Below are positions 34,981 to 45,423 of a stretch of 64,000 bases of DNA, in pieces (positions within the stretch are counted from its first letter, which is position 1; the number at the start of each line of letters is the position of its first letter). Source of the DNA: Adiantum capillus-veneris (Eukaryota > Streptophyta > Polypodiopsida > Polypodiales > Pteridaceae); assembly GCA_014529385.2 (NCBI GenBank), contig CM043963.1:71564412-71628411 (forward strand), in the 5' to 3' direction. The position numbers were made by a program, and so were the translations under genes. The notes beneath the pieces are model-generated. The model saw only the letters and a program-made list of their open reading frames with translations. It was not told the DNA's origin and ran no database searches.

Positions 34981-35460
34981 TAAATCCATCAGTAGGGGAT
35001 AAAACACTTTCTCCTGATTGGGAGCAAGTGTTTTAGGTAAATCCATCAGTAGGGGATGATGCCATTGGAGCCATGCTATTGCAAAAGGGGAAGCGCAGCC
35101 ATTATATGAGGCGAATGTATTGTGCAAGCCGAGTGAAGTTGGTAGTAAAGAGAAAATTCTCAAAAGTAGAGCTAGTGATGGCCAGTGTAATATTTGCTTG
35201 TCGACGATTTCATCATTACTTGCTACCATGACCTTTTGTTTTCTTGACGAGTTACGCCTTTTTGCCTCAGTTAATTAATGGCACTAACATGTCAAATGTG
35301 GTCAAGAAATGGGTAATTGAGCTGCAAGAGTTCGAGTTCTCTTTTCTAGCGGAAGACTGTACAAGAGCTACCCTAGTTGATTTGTTGACTTACAAGGGGA
35401 ATCCCCTCCTTGTTAAGGAAGAGGTGGTGAGAAGAGTAGTTGAAGAAGTGCCACATATCA
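34915..35460 (+). pseudogene. Gypsy RNase H domain with an internal triplication
   Basis: The RNase H start (VFYVNPSVGDDAIGAMLLQ) is present, but its coding sequence is repeated three times (see the separate repeat entry). It continues through HYMRRMYCASRVK and FSKVELVMASVIFACRRFHHYL (to 35228), then SYAFLPQLINGTNMSNVVKKWVIELQEFEF (35244-35340). A stop near 35229 breaks it. Confidence 0.8.
34923..35058 (+). repeat. Triplicated ~36-bp segment in the gypsy RNase H
   Basis: Three near-identical copies of a segment encoding EQVFYVNPSVGDD begin near 34923, 34966 and 35021. The spacing is 43 and about 55 bases, so the copies shift the frame and disrupt the domain. Confidence 0.88.
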
Positions 35461-35816
35461 GAAATGCACATGTGTTGTTCTTTGATGGCTCATACAGAGA
35501 GAGCCATGATGCGGCTTCAAGGGGTATAGCACTTTATGATCCAGAGGGGAAGCTGGAATGTAAGAGAGGGTTCAAATTGGATGTGCATAGTAACAATGAG
35601 GCTGAATATGCTACTTTGGAAGCCGGATTACACATTTTTTTGAAGCATGGGATTAGAAGGTTGAGCATAAAAGGTGATGCCTTGTTAGTTGTGAAGCAAG
35701 TGTTGGGTGTGTGGAAGAGCAAGAACACCTCATTGAAGGAAATGCGTTTCAGAGTTAAAGGCCTATTAAAAAAAAGTTTGAAGCATGGAGCATCAAACAC
35801 ATTGAACATGCTCTAA
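35461..35816 (+). pseudogene. Gypsy second (archaeal-type) RNase H
   Basis: Shows the catalytic pattern of archaeal-type RNase H: VLFFDGSYRE (D), NNEAEYATLEAGL (E), LSIKGDALLVVKQVLG (D), then KNTSLKEMRF. The domain lies after the regular RNase H and before the integrase, the arrangement of plant Tat elements. It is the best-preserved part of the element: the frame 35244-35816 is open throughout and stops after a small frameshift in a poly-A stretch (about 35768). Confidence 0.87.
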
Positions 35817-35845
35817 ATGGAGAGGCACATGAAGCAGCTCAAAGC

Positions 35846-37097
35846 ATGATTGGGGAACTATTTGTGTTGAGGACCAATTTACCTCTTTATCATGGCCAGG
35901 AAAGTTTGGCTCAAGAAGAGGAGTTTTTGCTAACAGGGATCATTCCGAAGGACATTCAGAAGTCTAAGAAGTATGGTTTTGTGTGTAGAGCATACAGGTA
36001 CAAATTGATTGGTGATGTCTTATACATGAAAGGGCTGATCTCGTGTTGAGACGTGTACCTTGGCGGGAGGAGCTTTATAGAGTGTTGGAAGAGAATCATG
36101 AAGGCGCATGTGGTGGACATTTTTCTCTAAGATCACCTTGCATAAGATCTTGCAAGAAGGGTATATATGGCCTAGTTTGCACAAGGATGTTCACCATTGG
36201 TGTAGGTCTTGCAATAGGTGTCAAGCATTTGGGAAGAGAGTGTTGAAGCCAGAGCTACGAAAAACCATTATGGCGTTTGATGTGTTTGAAAAGTGGGGGA
36301 TTGATGCAATAGGCCTGTTACCTATCACAAGCAGGGGCAAAAGCTATATTTTGACTACAATGGACTATCTCTCTAGATGGGCAGAGGCTATAGCAGTAAA
36401 GCAAATCAGTGCAAAGGATGTGGCAAAATTTGTGTACGATGAAATATGTTGCAAGTTTGGAGTGCCACTAGAGCTACTTTCGGATAAGGGGCCAGGATTT
36501 AGAGCTAAACTGCTAGATTTTTTATGCGCAAAGATGAAGATTAGGCACCAGCATACCACTCCTTATTACCCACAGTGTAATGGCTTAATTGAAAGATTCA
36601 ATGGTGAGTTGGTACAAATTCTTTCGAAAGTGACAGAGCACCAAGGAAAGAATTGGGATTTGGAATTGCCTAGTGCATTATGGGCTTACCATACTTTGCT
36701 GAAGATAAGTACAAGGTTTACTCCATTTCATTTGGTATATGGAAAGGAAGCACTATTGCCTATGGAAGTAGAGTTTCCTGTAGTAAAGATGTTAGAAAAG
36801 TTGCTTGGGCCGCCTAGTGATGCATTCACAGAGAGGCTCTTACAGTTACAAGAGGTTCAATTGGATAGGATGAGTGCATTGGAACATTATGGGTAGATGC
36901 AGGATAAGTCTTTAGAAAAGATAAATGAAAAGGTCAAAAGTAAGGGTATCAAGAAACATGACTTGGTTTTGCGCTACAACAGTAAGTTGGACAACACCTT
37001 CCAAAAGAAGTTTCAAGTTAAGTGGGAAGGCCCTTTCAAGGTAGTGGAGTGTTTTCCAAATGGTACATATCATTTGGCTGGATGGGATTCTACATAA
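35846..37097 (+). pseudogene. Gypsy integrase
   Basis: The H2C2 zinc domain reads NHEGACGGHFS (about 36095) and CRSCNRCQ (about 36208-36230), with a frameshift between them near 36125. The catalytic core shows all three acidic residues: WGIDAIGL (about 36295), LLSDKGPGF (about 36480) and GLIERFNGEL (about 36585). A TAG (36894) follows HYG, after which the C-terminal part continues in frame (36897-37097) with KFQVKWEGPFKVVECFPNGTYHL. No chromodomain is seen, as expected for Tat rather than the chromovirus branch. Confidence 0.9.
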
Positions 37098-37267
37098 GTC
37101 AAGGGTAAATGGATTGCGTCTTAAATTATATCATGTCAGGTTAATGATGGTGGAGCAAGATGAGCTTGTCTGTGGAGCAAGTAATGTTGGTGAGGGATAA
37201 GGAGACTTGTCACGCGGCGAGTCTCATATCTCTTTTTGCTACTATTGATCATGAATGATCTAGCAGG

Positions 37268-37281
37268 CTAGGGGATGGGCA
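37268..37281 (+). other. Gypsy polypurine tract (putative)
   Basis: AGGGGATGGGCA a few bases before the 3' LTR start at 37287. It is interrupted by T and C but is the only purine-rich stretch at the right place. Confidence 0.6.
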
Positions 37282-37286
37282 AATTA

Positions 37287-38349
37287 TGTCAGGAGTTTTT
37301 TGGAGCAAGGGATTGCACATATGTATATGCACACATGCATGGTGCATAAAATAAAGAATTGCCCATTCTTCAGAGCCAGGTGGTTAAGTGGGGCCCACAT
37401 GCGTACATGTAGGACATCATGTACATAGTGCATCGATTTTCACTATCACCAGTACCAGTGTGTTTTTTCTATAATAATGAGGAGTTGGTAGCGCGTAAAA
37501 CTTCTTGAGGAAGCTATCCACAGGCCGACGACATGAGGTAAGCAGGTGCGTCAGATGGCATCTAGTGGCGTCAGGAGGTCGAATGGGGTCAATACTTGCG
37601 CGTGGGTAAGCCAGGACACAACGTGGGTGTTTTCTTGTGATAATTATGCAAAAAGGTCATCATGAGAACTGTATTTGGTGGCCACTTCACGTGGTTGCGG
37701 GATGCATTATTGGAAAAAGTTGAGTGCCAGGTGCACTGCGAGGCCACTTTTTGGCATGTTCGGGGTCCGTTTGAGGTCAACTAAAAGGCCAAAGTTGCCC
37801 AAGTAATAAAGCTAAGTGTGAGAACTGAAAAACTTGAGATAAGAGAGAAGAGGAGAAACAGCCACAACTGAGTTTTTGCTGTTGTTAGAGCCTGTTTTGG
37901 CCATAAACTGCTCATCCGAGGTCGAATTTGAGCACTTTGACATTGTTGACTGGGGTTTTGGGACCGTTCCGGACGTGATGGCGCTATCCATTTTTCCAAA
38001 TTCCTCACTGTTTTTTTGATGTTTTGGCTGTGTAAGTTTCTCCTATGAGCGAAGCTTCTGCTCCAATTTGTGACTGTATCTGGCATATTTTACCATTGGC
38101 CCAAGCTCATTTGTGTCTAAACATAAAAAATTCTCCTCTTTTGAGCTAAGTTTTTTGGGTGTGTGTGTGTGTGTGTGTTGAGTGGGAAAATGGATAGTCT
38201 CTCTCCTCTCACTCCATCGGTGTGTTCCTTGTCTTGGCCAGGTGGGTTGTATAAGCCGAGTGGTGCCCTATAGTGTGTGTGTGTATATCATCCCAAGAGT
38301 GTGTTTTGGGTGATTATAGAGGCGTTGGTGTGTTTCCATACCGCTCACA
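37287..38349 (+). repeat. Gypsy 3' LTR
   Basis: 1.06 kb, starts TGTCAGGAG and ends CTCACA. Scattered differences from the 5' LTR are mostly transitions, plus the length differences noted there. Confidence 0.9.
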
Positions 38350-39450
38350 ATGTGTATGATGTCTTTTGCTCAATTTTTAGTTATGTTTCTACCAGAGGTG
38401 CCCCTTATTGTGTAGATCAAGAATATGTGCTCACAACAATTTTTAGATGTCAAAACTGTACAAAATCATCACTTTTACAAGGAAATCCCATGAAAGAGTA
38501 AAATCTCTCCAATTTTTAATCTATAAGCCCAAATGATATGAAATTTGGTGTATGTGCTCAACACAACATGTAGAAGATGGATATAATGTCAAAAGTTCAA
38601 AATTGCTGCCAAAACCACCCTTGAGACATCACACTGTATGATGTCTGCTGATGATTTTTTGGACAAAAATCATTCACAAGCATCCCCAAGCCTCTAGCAC
38701 TATATTTCAAGCACTGCTACCAATTTTCATGCAAAAATGTGCTCAAAATCACACGTTTTTCTGTTTTCTGTTTCAGGCACTCCGTCTTTTGTCTTTTGGG
38801 TGTCAAGAGTTGGTCAAAACTCTAGTCTCAATGTATACTTCCCTTTTGAACACACTGGTGCAATCAGATTTTTGAAATTTGGTCTCCAGATGCCCCTTGA
38901 GACTTTATATGCGTATAAAGTCTAAGTTTACAAAATTACAGATTTTCTTTACAGAACCCTTGCACATGCTCTCTTATATGCTCAACATCAGTTAGTCCTG
39001 CAAAAATGTCAGCAAAAAGATGTTTATGGACTTTTTGCCTCAAAAACAGAATTTTCAGAGATCATGAATGCAAACAAGCACTTAGCAAATAGATCAATGA
39101 TGAATAGCTCTAGATCAAAATCAGATTACTTACCTAAAGCTACTCCTACAAATCATATGGGGTTTTGCATTTATGAGTAGAAAAACGCTTCAATGCCACA
39201 CACGGACTAGCAAACACTTTTATCACCTCACAAATCACTCGACCACCAACAACTACTCTAATCTACAAATCCTAACTAAATCTACCTAGTCGCAGCAACA
39301 GACCCTCGGCAAGACACATGCTTCCTGCCTATCCACTTGATCTCGGAATAACCTCTTCCGGATCCACTTAAGAAAAAAGCTTTCTTTAGCTGAAACTAAA
39401 GCAAGCAACCATCACACAAGTGTTAGTAGGAATACCTACCTAAGTCCTTG
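38350..39450 (-). other. Leader of the gag/protease element, upstream part
   Basis: Non-coding continuation of 28381-29674 beyond the gypsy insertion. It contains the other half of the split palindrome (GTATGATGTC, 38354-38363), two further degenerate palindromes (38625-38645 and 38901-38922), and a lone half-site (38582-38590). ORFs here show no motif. Confidence 0.65.
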
Positions 39451-39470
39451 TATCCCTGGCAATGGTGCCA
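39451..39470 (-). promoter_or_regulatory. Primer-binding site of the gag/protease element
   Basis: The minus strand reads TGGCACCATTGCCAGGGA one base after the 5' LTR. From memory, many plant gypsy elements use TGGCGCCGTTGCCGGGGA; the three differences are all G-to-A at CpG sites, which would fit decay by cytosine deamination (inference). Confidence 0.7.
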
Positions 39471-39471
39471 A

Positions 39472-40390
39472 TGTTGTTGGAGCGAATCACACCACACATA
39501 AAGTGCATGCAACACAACCTAGATCAACATAATGTCAATCAAGGACACAGATGACATGATAGGTACACGGAAGAAATCTTGTTAGCTTGTCAGGCTGAGA
39601 CCATCATACACATACAACACTCTAGAAGGCCAACTAAAGCACAACCTAGAATCTCACTGCCCTCAACGACACCACCTAAGCCACATACACAAACGGAAGG
39701 AAACTCACTAAATCATGCCAAAATCATATGAAACTTAAGAAACACCATCCCCTCACTAGGATACACCTATCCCTAAGCCTCTACACTCAAAACCCTAGCT
39801 CTAGACCCATCTACAAACAACGCGTATAAAGACAGAGCAGAATTTTGGAAGTGCCCGAAACTGAAATCTATGAGTACCTATGTGTAGCTTATGTTGCCAC
39901 GATTCTAATGACTACTTGCAAGCAAAAACAGACATCATTTGATATACTTATGACCACAAGTAGCTCGTAGATGCATGAGTGCATATGCTCTGTTCCACAA
40001 GGAATGCTTGGTGTTGGCGCGCAACTCTTGCCGAGGCTAGCGCAATGGTGCAGTCGGTTCTCCAATGTGATGAGCGAGTAGGAAGTAGCGCCAGGATGAA
40101 GCTCACGCTCTCTCTCTTCCTCTATCACACACAATCGACGACAGATTAAAACTTATGATTATGAAAAAATTCTCTTTACAAAATGACCTAGGTACCTTAT
40201 ATACTAAGGTTAGAGAGTTTGAGGGGTCACATGGCTTGGTATTTTCAATTTAGAAGTGCCATTGCACCCCAGCTTCTGCAACTAGACTACCTACTTATTA
40301 CAAATGATGTTTCTAACCATAATCCAGTATTTCATAACTCTCAAAAAATAAGGCTTTGTTGAGTTATGTCATACGTTGACCCAACAATCA
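39472..40390 (-). repeat. 5' LTR of the gag/protease element
   Basis: 919 bp; on the minus strand it starts TGATTG and ends CAACA. Aligns with 11921-12864 and with the split 3' LTR. The TATA-like TATATAAGG on the minus strand lies at about 40198-40206. It carries an uninterrupted version of the Copia-A target site near 39812. Confidence 0.87.
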
Positions 40391-40500
40391 ATAGAGGCAT
40401 TGTTGGTACATGTGACACTATTCCTATTAGGGACAGTCTCCAGAGAAGGAAACAAAACCCAATGAGATGTAAACCATTGATTCCATTTGGATGGGTCTAA
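40391..40500 (-). pseudogene. Copia protease fragment, other flank of the gag/protease element
   Basis: Resembles the Copia-B sequence starting at 46833 (AGAGGCATTGTTGGCAC...), i.e. the continuation of the copia sequence that ends at 19471. The minus-strand reading corresponds to the segment just after the protease active site. Confidence 0.65.
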
Positions 40501-40504
40501 GCTA

Positions 40505-40799
40505 GATCTTTCATTGGATCCAAAAATAGAATTTTACTAAGTCTATGTCCATGCTCTCTATAACTACTAAATACAATGGAAGAAGCTAATGTTTCTCCCG
40601 TCCCCACTGCTTGAATGTTGGTTGCTTAGTACCACATGAACTTTCATGTTTTGGATCTTTCATTGGATCCAAAAATAGAATTTTACTAAGTCTATGTCCA
40701 TGATCTCTATAACTACTAAATACAATGGAAGAAGCTGATGTTTCTCCCGTCCCCACTGCTTGAATGTTGGTTGCTTAGTACCACATGAACTTTCATGTT
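40505..40799. repeat. ~149-bp tandem duplication
   Basis: Two adjacent units (starting 40505 and 40654) that are almost identical, within degraded flanking sequence. No coding content recognised. Confidence 0.9.
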
Positions 40800-41485
40800 G
40801 TGACTGCAAAAGGTTCAACATATATCTCAGCTTTCAATTATCCATTAGTACCTTTTTAGGTCATACAAGATAAGGAACCTGCTAGTCTCATATTGGCAAC
40901 CCTCATCCTCTTAGCTTTCTCATTCTCCCTCACAGTGACTCTCCCACTCTCCCATTCCTATTTCCTTGCTTGTCTTCTTCCTTCCCAAATTCTCTCAAAA
41001 GTTCCCAATCAATAGCATACTCATTAATATCCACCCAACCATTTTGACCTCCATTGGGGATTTATCATAGGCCCCATTTCCATTGGACTTCTCAGGACTT
41101 GGCCCTTTGGACTCCCCCCCCCCCCCCCCCTCTCGATCTTCCCCCGAGCTAAACCTTCGACCTTTCTGTTGCCCCTTGCCTTGTCATGCCTAATCTTCTC
41201 CATATCTTCTTGGCTGACTCAATCGGATCCCTATATCAATTTTCTTTTCCATCTAACATTATCTTCCCCTCCGACAAGATTATTGTCATTAATGATCAAT
41301 ATGGGAAAGTGTGTAGGAACAAAGTCCTCGCTTTACTAAGTAGCATCAATAAGTGGGAGATCTTTCCATGAAACTAGAAACCCTTGGAAGATACATTTTC
41401 TCAATTGTTTCTCTCTCCTATTTAGTATCTTGAGCTAGACTATGGTCATACTCTATGGATTCTTATAAAAGAAGAATTCCACCAA
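40800..41485. other. Non-coding stretch with poly-C run
   Basis: Pyrimidine-rich sequence with a C-homopolymer at about 41113-41130. A 61-codon plus-strand ORF (41186-41371) has no motif I recognise. Confidence 0.55.
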
Positions 41486-41686
41486 TTACATTTCACCTAT
41501 AGAAATAAAGATTTTTAATTTACTAACATGAAACATTGGATGAACTCGACATTGTGGAGGTAACTGCAGTTGACAAGTAATGTCACTAAGATTTTTAATA
41601 ATCTTCCAAGGACCATAATACCTTGGAAAAAGCTTGTGACACCTTTCTATTGACAAGTAAGTAAACTTTGATGCTATACAATGCAT
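41486..41686 (-). pseudogene. Ty3/gypsy integrase C-terminal fragment
   Basis: An open stretch reading LFPRYYGPWKIIKNLSDITC and LPPQCRVHPMFHVSKLK, the typical post-catalytic integrase segment (KL.PR..GPF.I......YRL.LP....IHPVFHVS.LK) of gypsy elements. No chromodomain follows. It is unrelated to the Tat-like element at 30-38 kb, whose integrase tail looks different, so it marks a second gypsy family. Confidence 0.8.
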
Positions 41687-43385
41687 GGAATCTCAAGTAT
41701 AGACGTGTATATCTCATGTGCATGCATGTACTACTTTCCATCTTTCTAGGTCAAAACTAGCTCTATGTGTGTGAAGGGTAATTTACAATGGTGGTGCATC
41801 ATTTGCATATGGTAAAAAGATTTTAGATTGGTGATTTGAAATTATGTTTCGTTGTTGGACTGACTCTTTTGTATGCATAAAAATTTGATCTTTAAGAGTC
41901 ATGTGTGTTGGTTCTATTATCAGCAGTAAGTACAATTAAAGCTCTAAGTGTGAGAGTTGATTTCAATGATTGATGAATATGGTTTATTGTAAAGTGCTAA
42001 AGTTACCTTATGGTTATGGTTATGGTTTTTGGTTGTGGTAGCTAGTGTGGCTCTTGTATTATTCTGGCTATAAATGTGCTGCTAAAATGTTGTTGCAATT
42101 TTTGCAGCCATGCTATGTGCTAAACTGGTGTATAGGATGGTTGTGTAGCACCCAGAGTAGTGTGGACTGCTCACCCATGTGACAAGAATTGGATTATGGT
42201 TTATGGTTTGACTCTGGATCATGAAGTGGTTTTGATGGATTATGTCAAGTGTGTAAAGGTAGAGACCTTGTACATCATAATTGCCTTGGAAAGGATTGTT
42301 TGTGCATATGCAAGATGCTATGATATGGTTGGAATCATGTGTTATGTTTCTCATGACAACCTCAATACAAGATTACACCCATTTACATTGCATAGTCTTA
42401 GATGAAAGGGTCAATGACTTGGGGCTATCCTGGATTGGGGGTGTTGCATGGACCTTGTTTTTTTGTTAGGTTTATCTGCACAACTAGTATGTTGGGGGTT
42501 GAGCGAGCTACATAGCTAGCGTGTTGGGTATTTTACCTTGGATTAGCCTAAATACCAGTGTGGCATTGAAGTGGCATTGCGCTTACATTGGTATGGTCAG
42601 TGTTGATATCCTACCACTTGCTAATATTTGGAACCTTTCATAGCTCGGGCTCATGGAGGGACAATGTGACATTGAATGGATGTGTTTTGGCTCACTCCTA
42701 GTGAAGTGAAATTATCTCTGTCCATAGTAGGAGCCGGCGGATGGACGGACCAGTTAATCTCACATATATTCCGTGCTCTTGTAAGTCATTTTTGGTATTA
42801 AGGTTATGATGTATTCATTTTGGTAGAATAAATTCATGGTTTGCCTATTTCATTTAGTTGGGGCATTGAAATTTGCTTTTGTAATTCTCTTCTATTATCT
42901 ATGCACTCTATTTCACACTCCACTACTCTGTCTCCACTATTCTCTTTTCTCTTTTGTCATCTATGCACTCTATTTCACACTCCGCTACTCCCTCCCTCTT
43001 TTCTCACCGCCGATGTAATGTACACATATATTCAACCTCCACTTAGTCATTTTATGACTATGCTTTCACTTATACACATTCATGGGTAACATTAGTCACT
43101 AAACTCATTGCTAGGTTGGGTGCAAGCATTCCCTCCCCAATCCTATTGCTTCTGGAATCTTATGTATATTGAAATTGTTATGTTTCTTGAAAAGTGTAAA
43201 TTGTATATTTCTTGCATAGACTCTTGGGGAGGGGATATCTCAGGTTCTACTTTAATGCAACTCACCATGGGAGAAGAATATCTCTAAATGGATAACTTTC
43301 ACCTCTTTTCTTTATTGTGCTCCACCAATGTGCTTTCTTTGATGGGATTTTCTTCCCCTATCTTGCTACAACCGCAAGGGGGAAG

Positions 43386-43387
<2 letters not shown>
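41687..43387. other. Unassigned stretch
   Basis: No motif-bearing ORF. A short tandem pair (CTATGCACTCTATTTCACAC at about 42899 and 42960) lies in CT-rich DNA. ORFs of 60-90 codons at 42082-42469 and 42836-43089 overlap each other in different frames and are not supported. Confidence 0.5.

Positions 43388-43460
<73 letters not shown>
43388..43460. repeat. (GA)n microsatellite
   Basis: An uninterrupted 73-bp GA run, ending 40 bp before the left end of Copia-B. Confidence 0.97.
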
Positions 43461-43463
<3 letters not shown>

Positions 43464-43500
43464 CTTGGCCAAATAGGAGACAGAGAGAGAGGGTACTGCT

Positions 43501-43726
43501 TGTTGGAATTAGGGTTGCAGAGAAACACACACAGCTTGGAGAAGACGAAGGAAGCTCAAGGCACACAACTGAGAGTGTATTACTTAGTCTGCAACGGAAA
43601 GATAGATATCCCTAGAGTGATGGGCGTATATACAATGCACGGGAGAAAAAACTTCCTAAGAGGGAAAAAATGCCCCAACGGTCCTAGTGTGTTCACACAC
43701 ATCACTACCACATGTATATGGTAACA
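43501..43726 (-). repeat. Copia-B 3' LTR
   Basis: 226 bp. On the minus strand it starts TGTTACC and ends CCAACA. The polypurine tract AGGGGGGATT precedes it (minus strand of 43727-43736). Confidence 0.93.
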
Positions 43727-43800
43727 AATCCCCCCTAGAGTGATACGGTGAACAAGAGCTGGCACATGAGTAAAGGGAAGTGCCATGCCTTGAGGACTGA

Positions 43801-44568
43801 TCAATCCACAAAGGGGAGTAAGCCCAAAGCTTTGTGGAAAGCTTCAAGCTTCTCACGAGACAATGCCTTTATGAAAAGATCAGCAAGGTTGTCGTGTGTT
43901 GGCACATAAGCCAAGATGATCTCTCCTATTGAGAGCCTCTCCCTGACATAGTGGTAATGCACCTCAATGTGCTTTGTGCGAGCATGAAAAAGTGGGTTCC
44001 TCGCAACTGCCAATGCGCTCTGACTGTCAGTGTAGATAGTGTTGGCAGTGTCGTGTCCAACACCCAAATCAGCCATAAGGTATCTGAGCCATACACACTC
44101 AATCGTAGTTGTGAAGACTACCCTGTACTCAGCCTCACAACTCAAAGTGGCCACAATATGTTGCTTCTTGCTCAACCATGATATACATGAATTGCCAAGC
44201 ATGAAACAAAAACCACTTGTGGACACTCGCATGCCAAAACAACCAGCCCAATTTGAGTCCGAAAAAGCATGTAAGTCTGGCGGCAATGATCCTCCCTTGG
44301 GATAAAACAAGCCAAGATGTAAAGTGACACTAAGGTAGCGGAAAATCCTCTCAACATCGTGCCAATGCTTCGACCCTGGGCTATGCATAAATTTGCTGAC
44401 CTGTGAGACTACAAACTGAATATCTAGCCTCGTGTTGCATACATAAATGAGGCAGCCAATAGCAGCTTGGTAAAGAGTGAGATCAGCATGATCGCCAGCA
44501 TCTTGTGGACTCAACTTCAAACCTGTTTCCATGGGAGTGGCAATAGGTTTGCAAATCCTCAAGTCCAA
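43801..44568 (-). CDS. Copia-B RT C-terminus and RNase H, open frame
   Basis: An uninterrupted 255-codon frame: the end of the RT (KPIATPMETGLKLS; YQAAIGCLIYVCNTRLDI) followed by a complete copia RNase H with HAFSDSNWAGCF, TLSCEAEYRVVF, YTDSQSALAVARN and RTKHIEVHYHYVRERL. It ends with the family C-terminus ALSREKLEAFHKALGLLPFVD and a stop. This is the only enzyme domain in the window with no break, but it has no start codon of its own and belongs to a broken polyprotein. Confidence 0.88.
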   Translation of the reverse strand: MDLRICKPIATPMETGLKLSPQDAGDHADLTLYQAAIGCLIYVCNTRLDIQFVVSQVSKFMHSPGSKHWHDVERIFRYLSVTLHLGLFYPKGGSLPPDLHAFSDSNWAGCFGMRVSTSGFCFMLGNSCISWLSKKQHIVATLSCEAEYRVVFTTTIECVWLRYLMADLGVGHDTANTIYTDSQSALAVARNPLFHARTKHIEVHYHYVRERLSIGEIILAYVPTHDNLADLFIKALSREKLEAFHKALGLLPFVD

Positions 44569-45423
44569 ACTTACATAGCAATGTCTCTATGTAACTTTTC
44601 CGACACAAGGCAATACCACGATCACACTGCTTAAACTGTATACCCAAGTAATGATGCAACAGTCCCAAATCTTTCATTTTGAAAGTAGCATTCAAATCAG
44701 CCTTAAATTCAGTAATATGTCTCTCATTTGGTCCAGTGATCAGCAAATCATCTACATAGAGAACCACAATGAGAAGTACATCACCGGCATGCTTTACATA
44801 CGATGTGCTTTCTGTTGCACTGCTATACGAAAGCCTCATTTGACCAAATGAGTGTCAGCTTTCTCATGCCAAGCACGAGGAGATAGCTTCAACCCATACA
44901 AAACCTTCTTACATCTGCACACTTTGTCCTCTTGTCCTTTTATAACAAAACTACGAGGCTACGTTACATAAACTTCCTAAAATATTTCACCATTCAAGAA
45001 AGAAGTAACAATGTCTAATTGATGTACATCCCAACCAAAATGAGCTGCCAATGCACATAGAAAATGCACAGTGGTCATACGTCAAGTGGGAGCAAAAGTC
45101 TCTTCATAATCTATACCTTTTTGCTATGCATAACCCTTTGCAACAAGTCAAGCCATATGGCGATCGATCTCACCATCCGGCTTGTGTTTCAACTTGTAAA
45201 CCCACTTCATACCAATGGCCTTTTTGCCAGGAGGCAAATCACATAAAGTCCATGTGTCATTTTCTATAAGTGCATCATATTCTGATTGCATGGCAGCCAT
45301 CCAATTTTTTGAATTTTGTGCTTCATCAAAAGATAGAGGTTCCTCAACATCATGTAACCTAGACACAGCCAAAGCATAACAATCTGATGCATAAGATGAA
45401 TGGGAAGAGCCTGAACGATACAA
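44483..45423 (-). pseudogene. Copia-B reverse transcriptase
   Basis: Starts at PLSFDEAQNSKNWMAAMQSE, followed by ENDTWTLCDLPPGKKAIGMKWVYKLK (45360-45170). The middle (about 45150-44840) is decayed by several stops and indels. The catalytic box VLYVDDLLITG is intact (about 44765-44735), in the frame 44839-44483, with GIQFKQCDRGIALCRKSYIE after it. A frameshift near 44560 joins it to the following RNase H frame. Confidence 0.88.

Larger units (their letters stand above)
29675..38349 (+). mobile_element. Ty3/gypsy element, Tat-like (dual RNase H), decayed
   Basis: LTRs are 29675-30776 and 37287-38349. Domain order on the plus strand is gag, zinc knuckle, protease, RT, RNase H, a second archaeal-type RNase H, then integrase. 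The second RNase H between RNase H and integrase is the mark of the plant Tat lineage. Primer-binding and polypurine sites are at the expected places. It sits inside the leader of the gag/protease element, in the opposite orientation. The flanks read ...CATCAT-ACGT and ATGT-GTATGATG..., a 4-bp duplication with one transition. Every protein domain is broken. Confidence 0.92.
19472..40390 (-). mobile_element. Gag/protease-only LTR element (non-autonomous, TR-GAG-like), host of nested insertions
   Basis: In element orientation: 5' LTR 40390-39472, primer-binding site 39470-39451, leader 39450-38350 then 29674-28381, gag/protease remnants 28380-24949, spacer 24948-23780, polypurine tract 23779-23768, 3' LTR 23767-23163 then 19809-19472. 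Removing the gypsy (29675-38349) and Copia-A (19810-23157) leaves about 8.9 kb. Both LTRs are 0.92-0.94 kb. I find no RT, RNase H or integrase sequence anywhere in it, so it would depend on a helper; this matches the idea of terminal-repeat elements carrying only gag. The flanks share about ten bases (ATAGAGGCATT), longer than the usual 4-6 bp target duplication. Confidence 0.75.
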
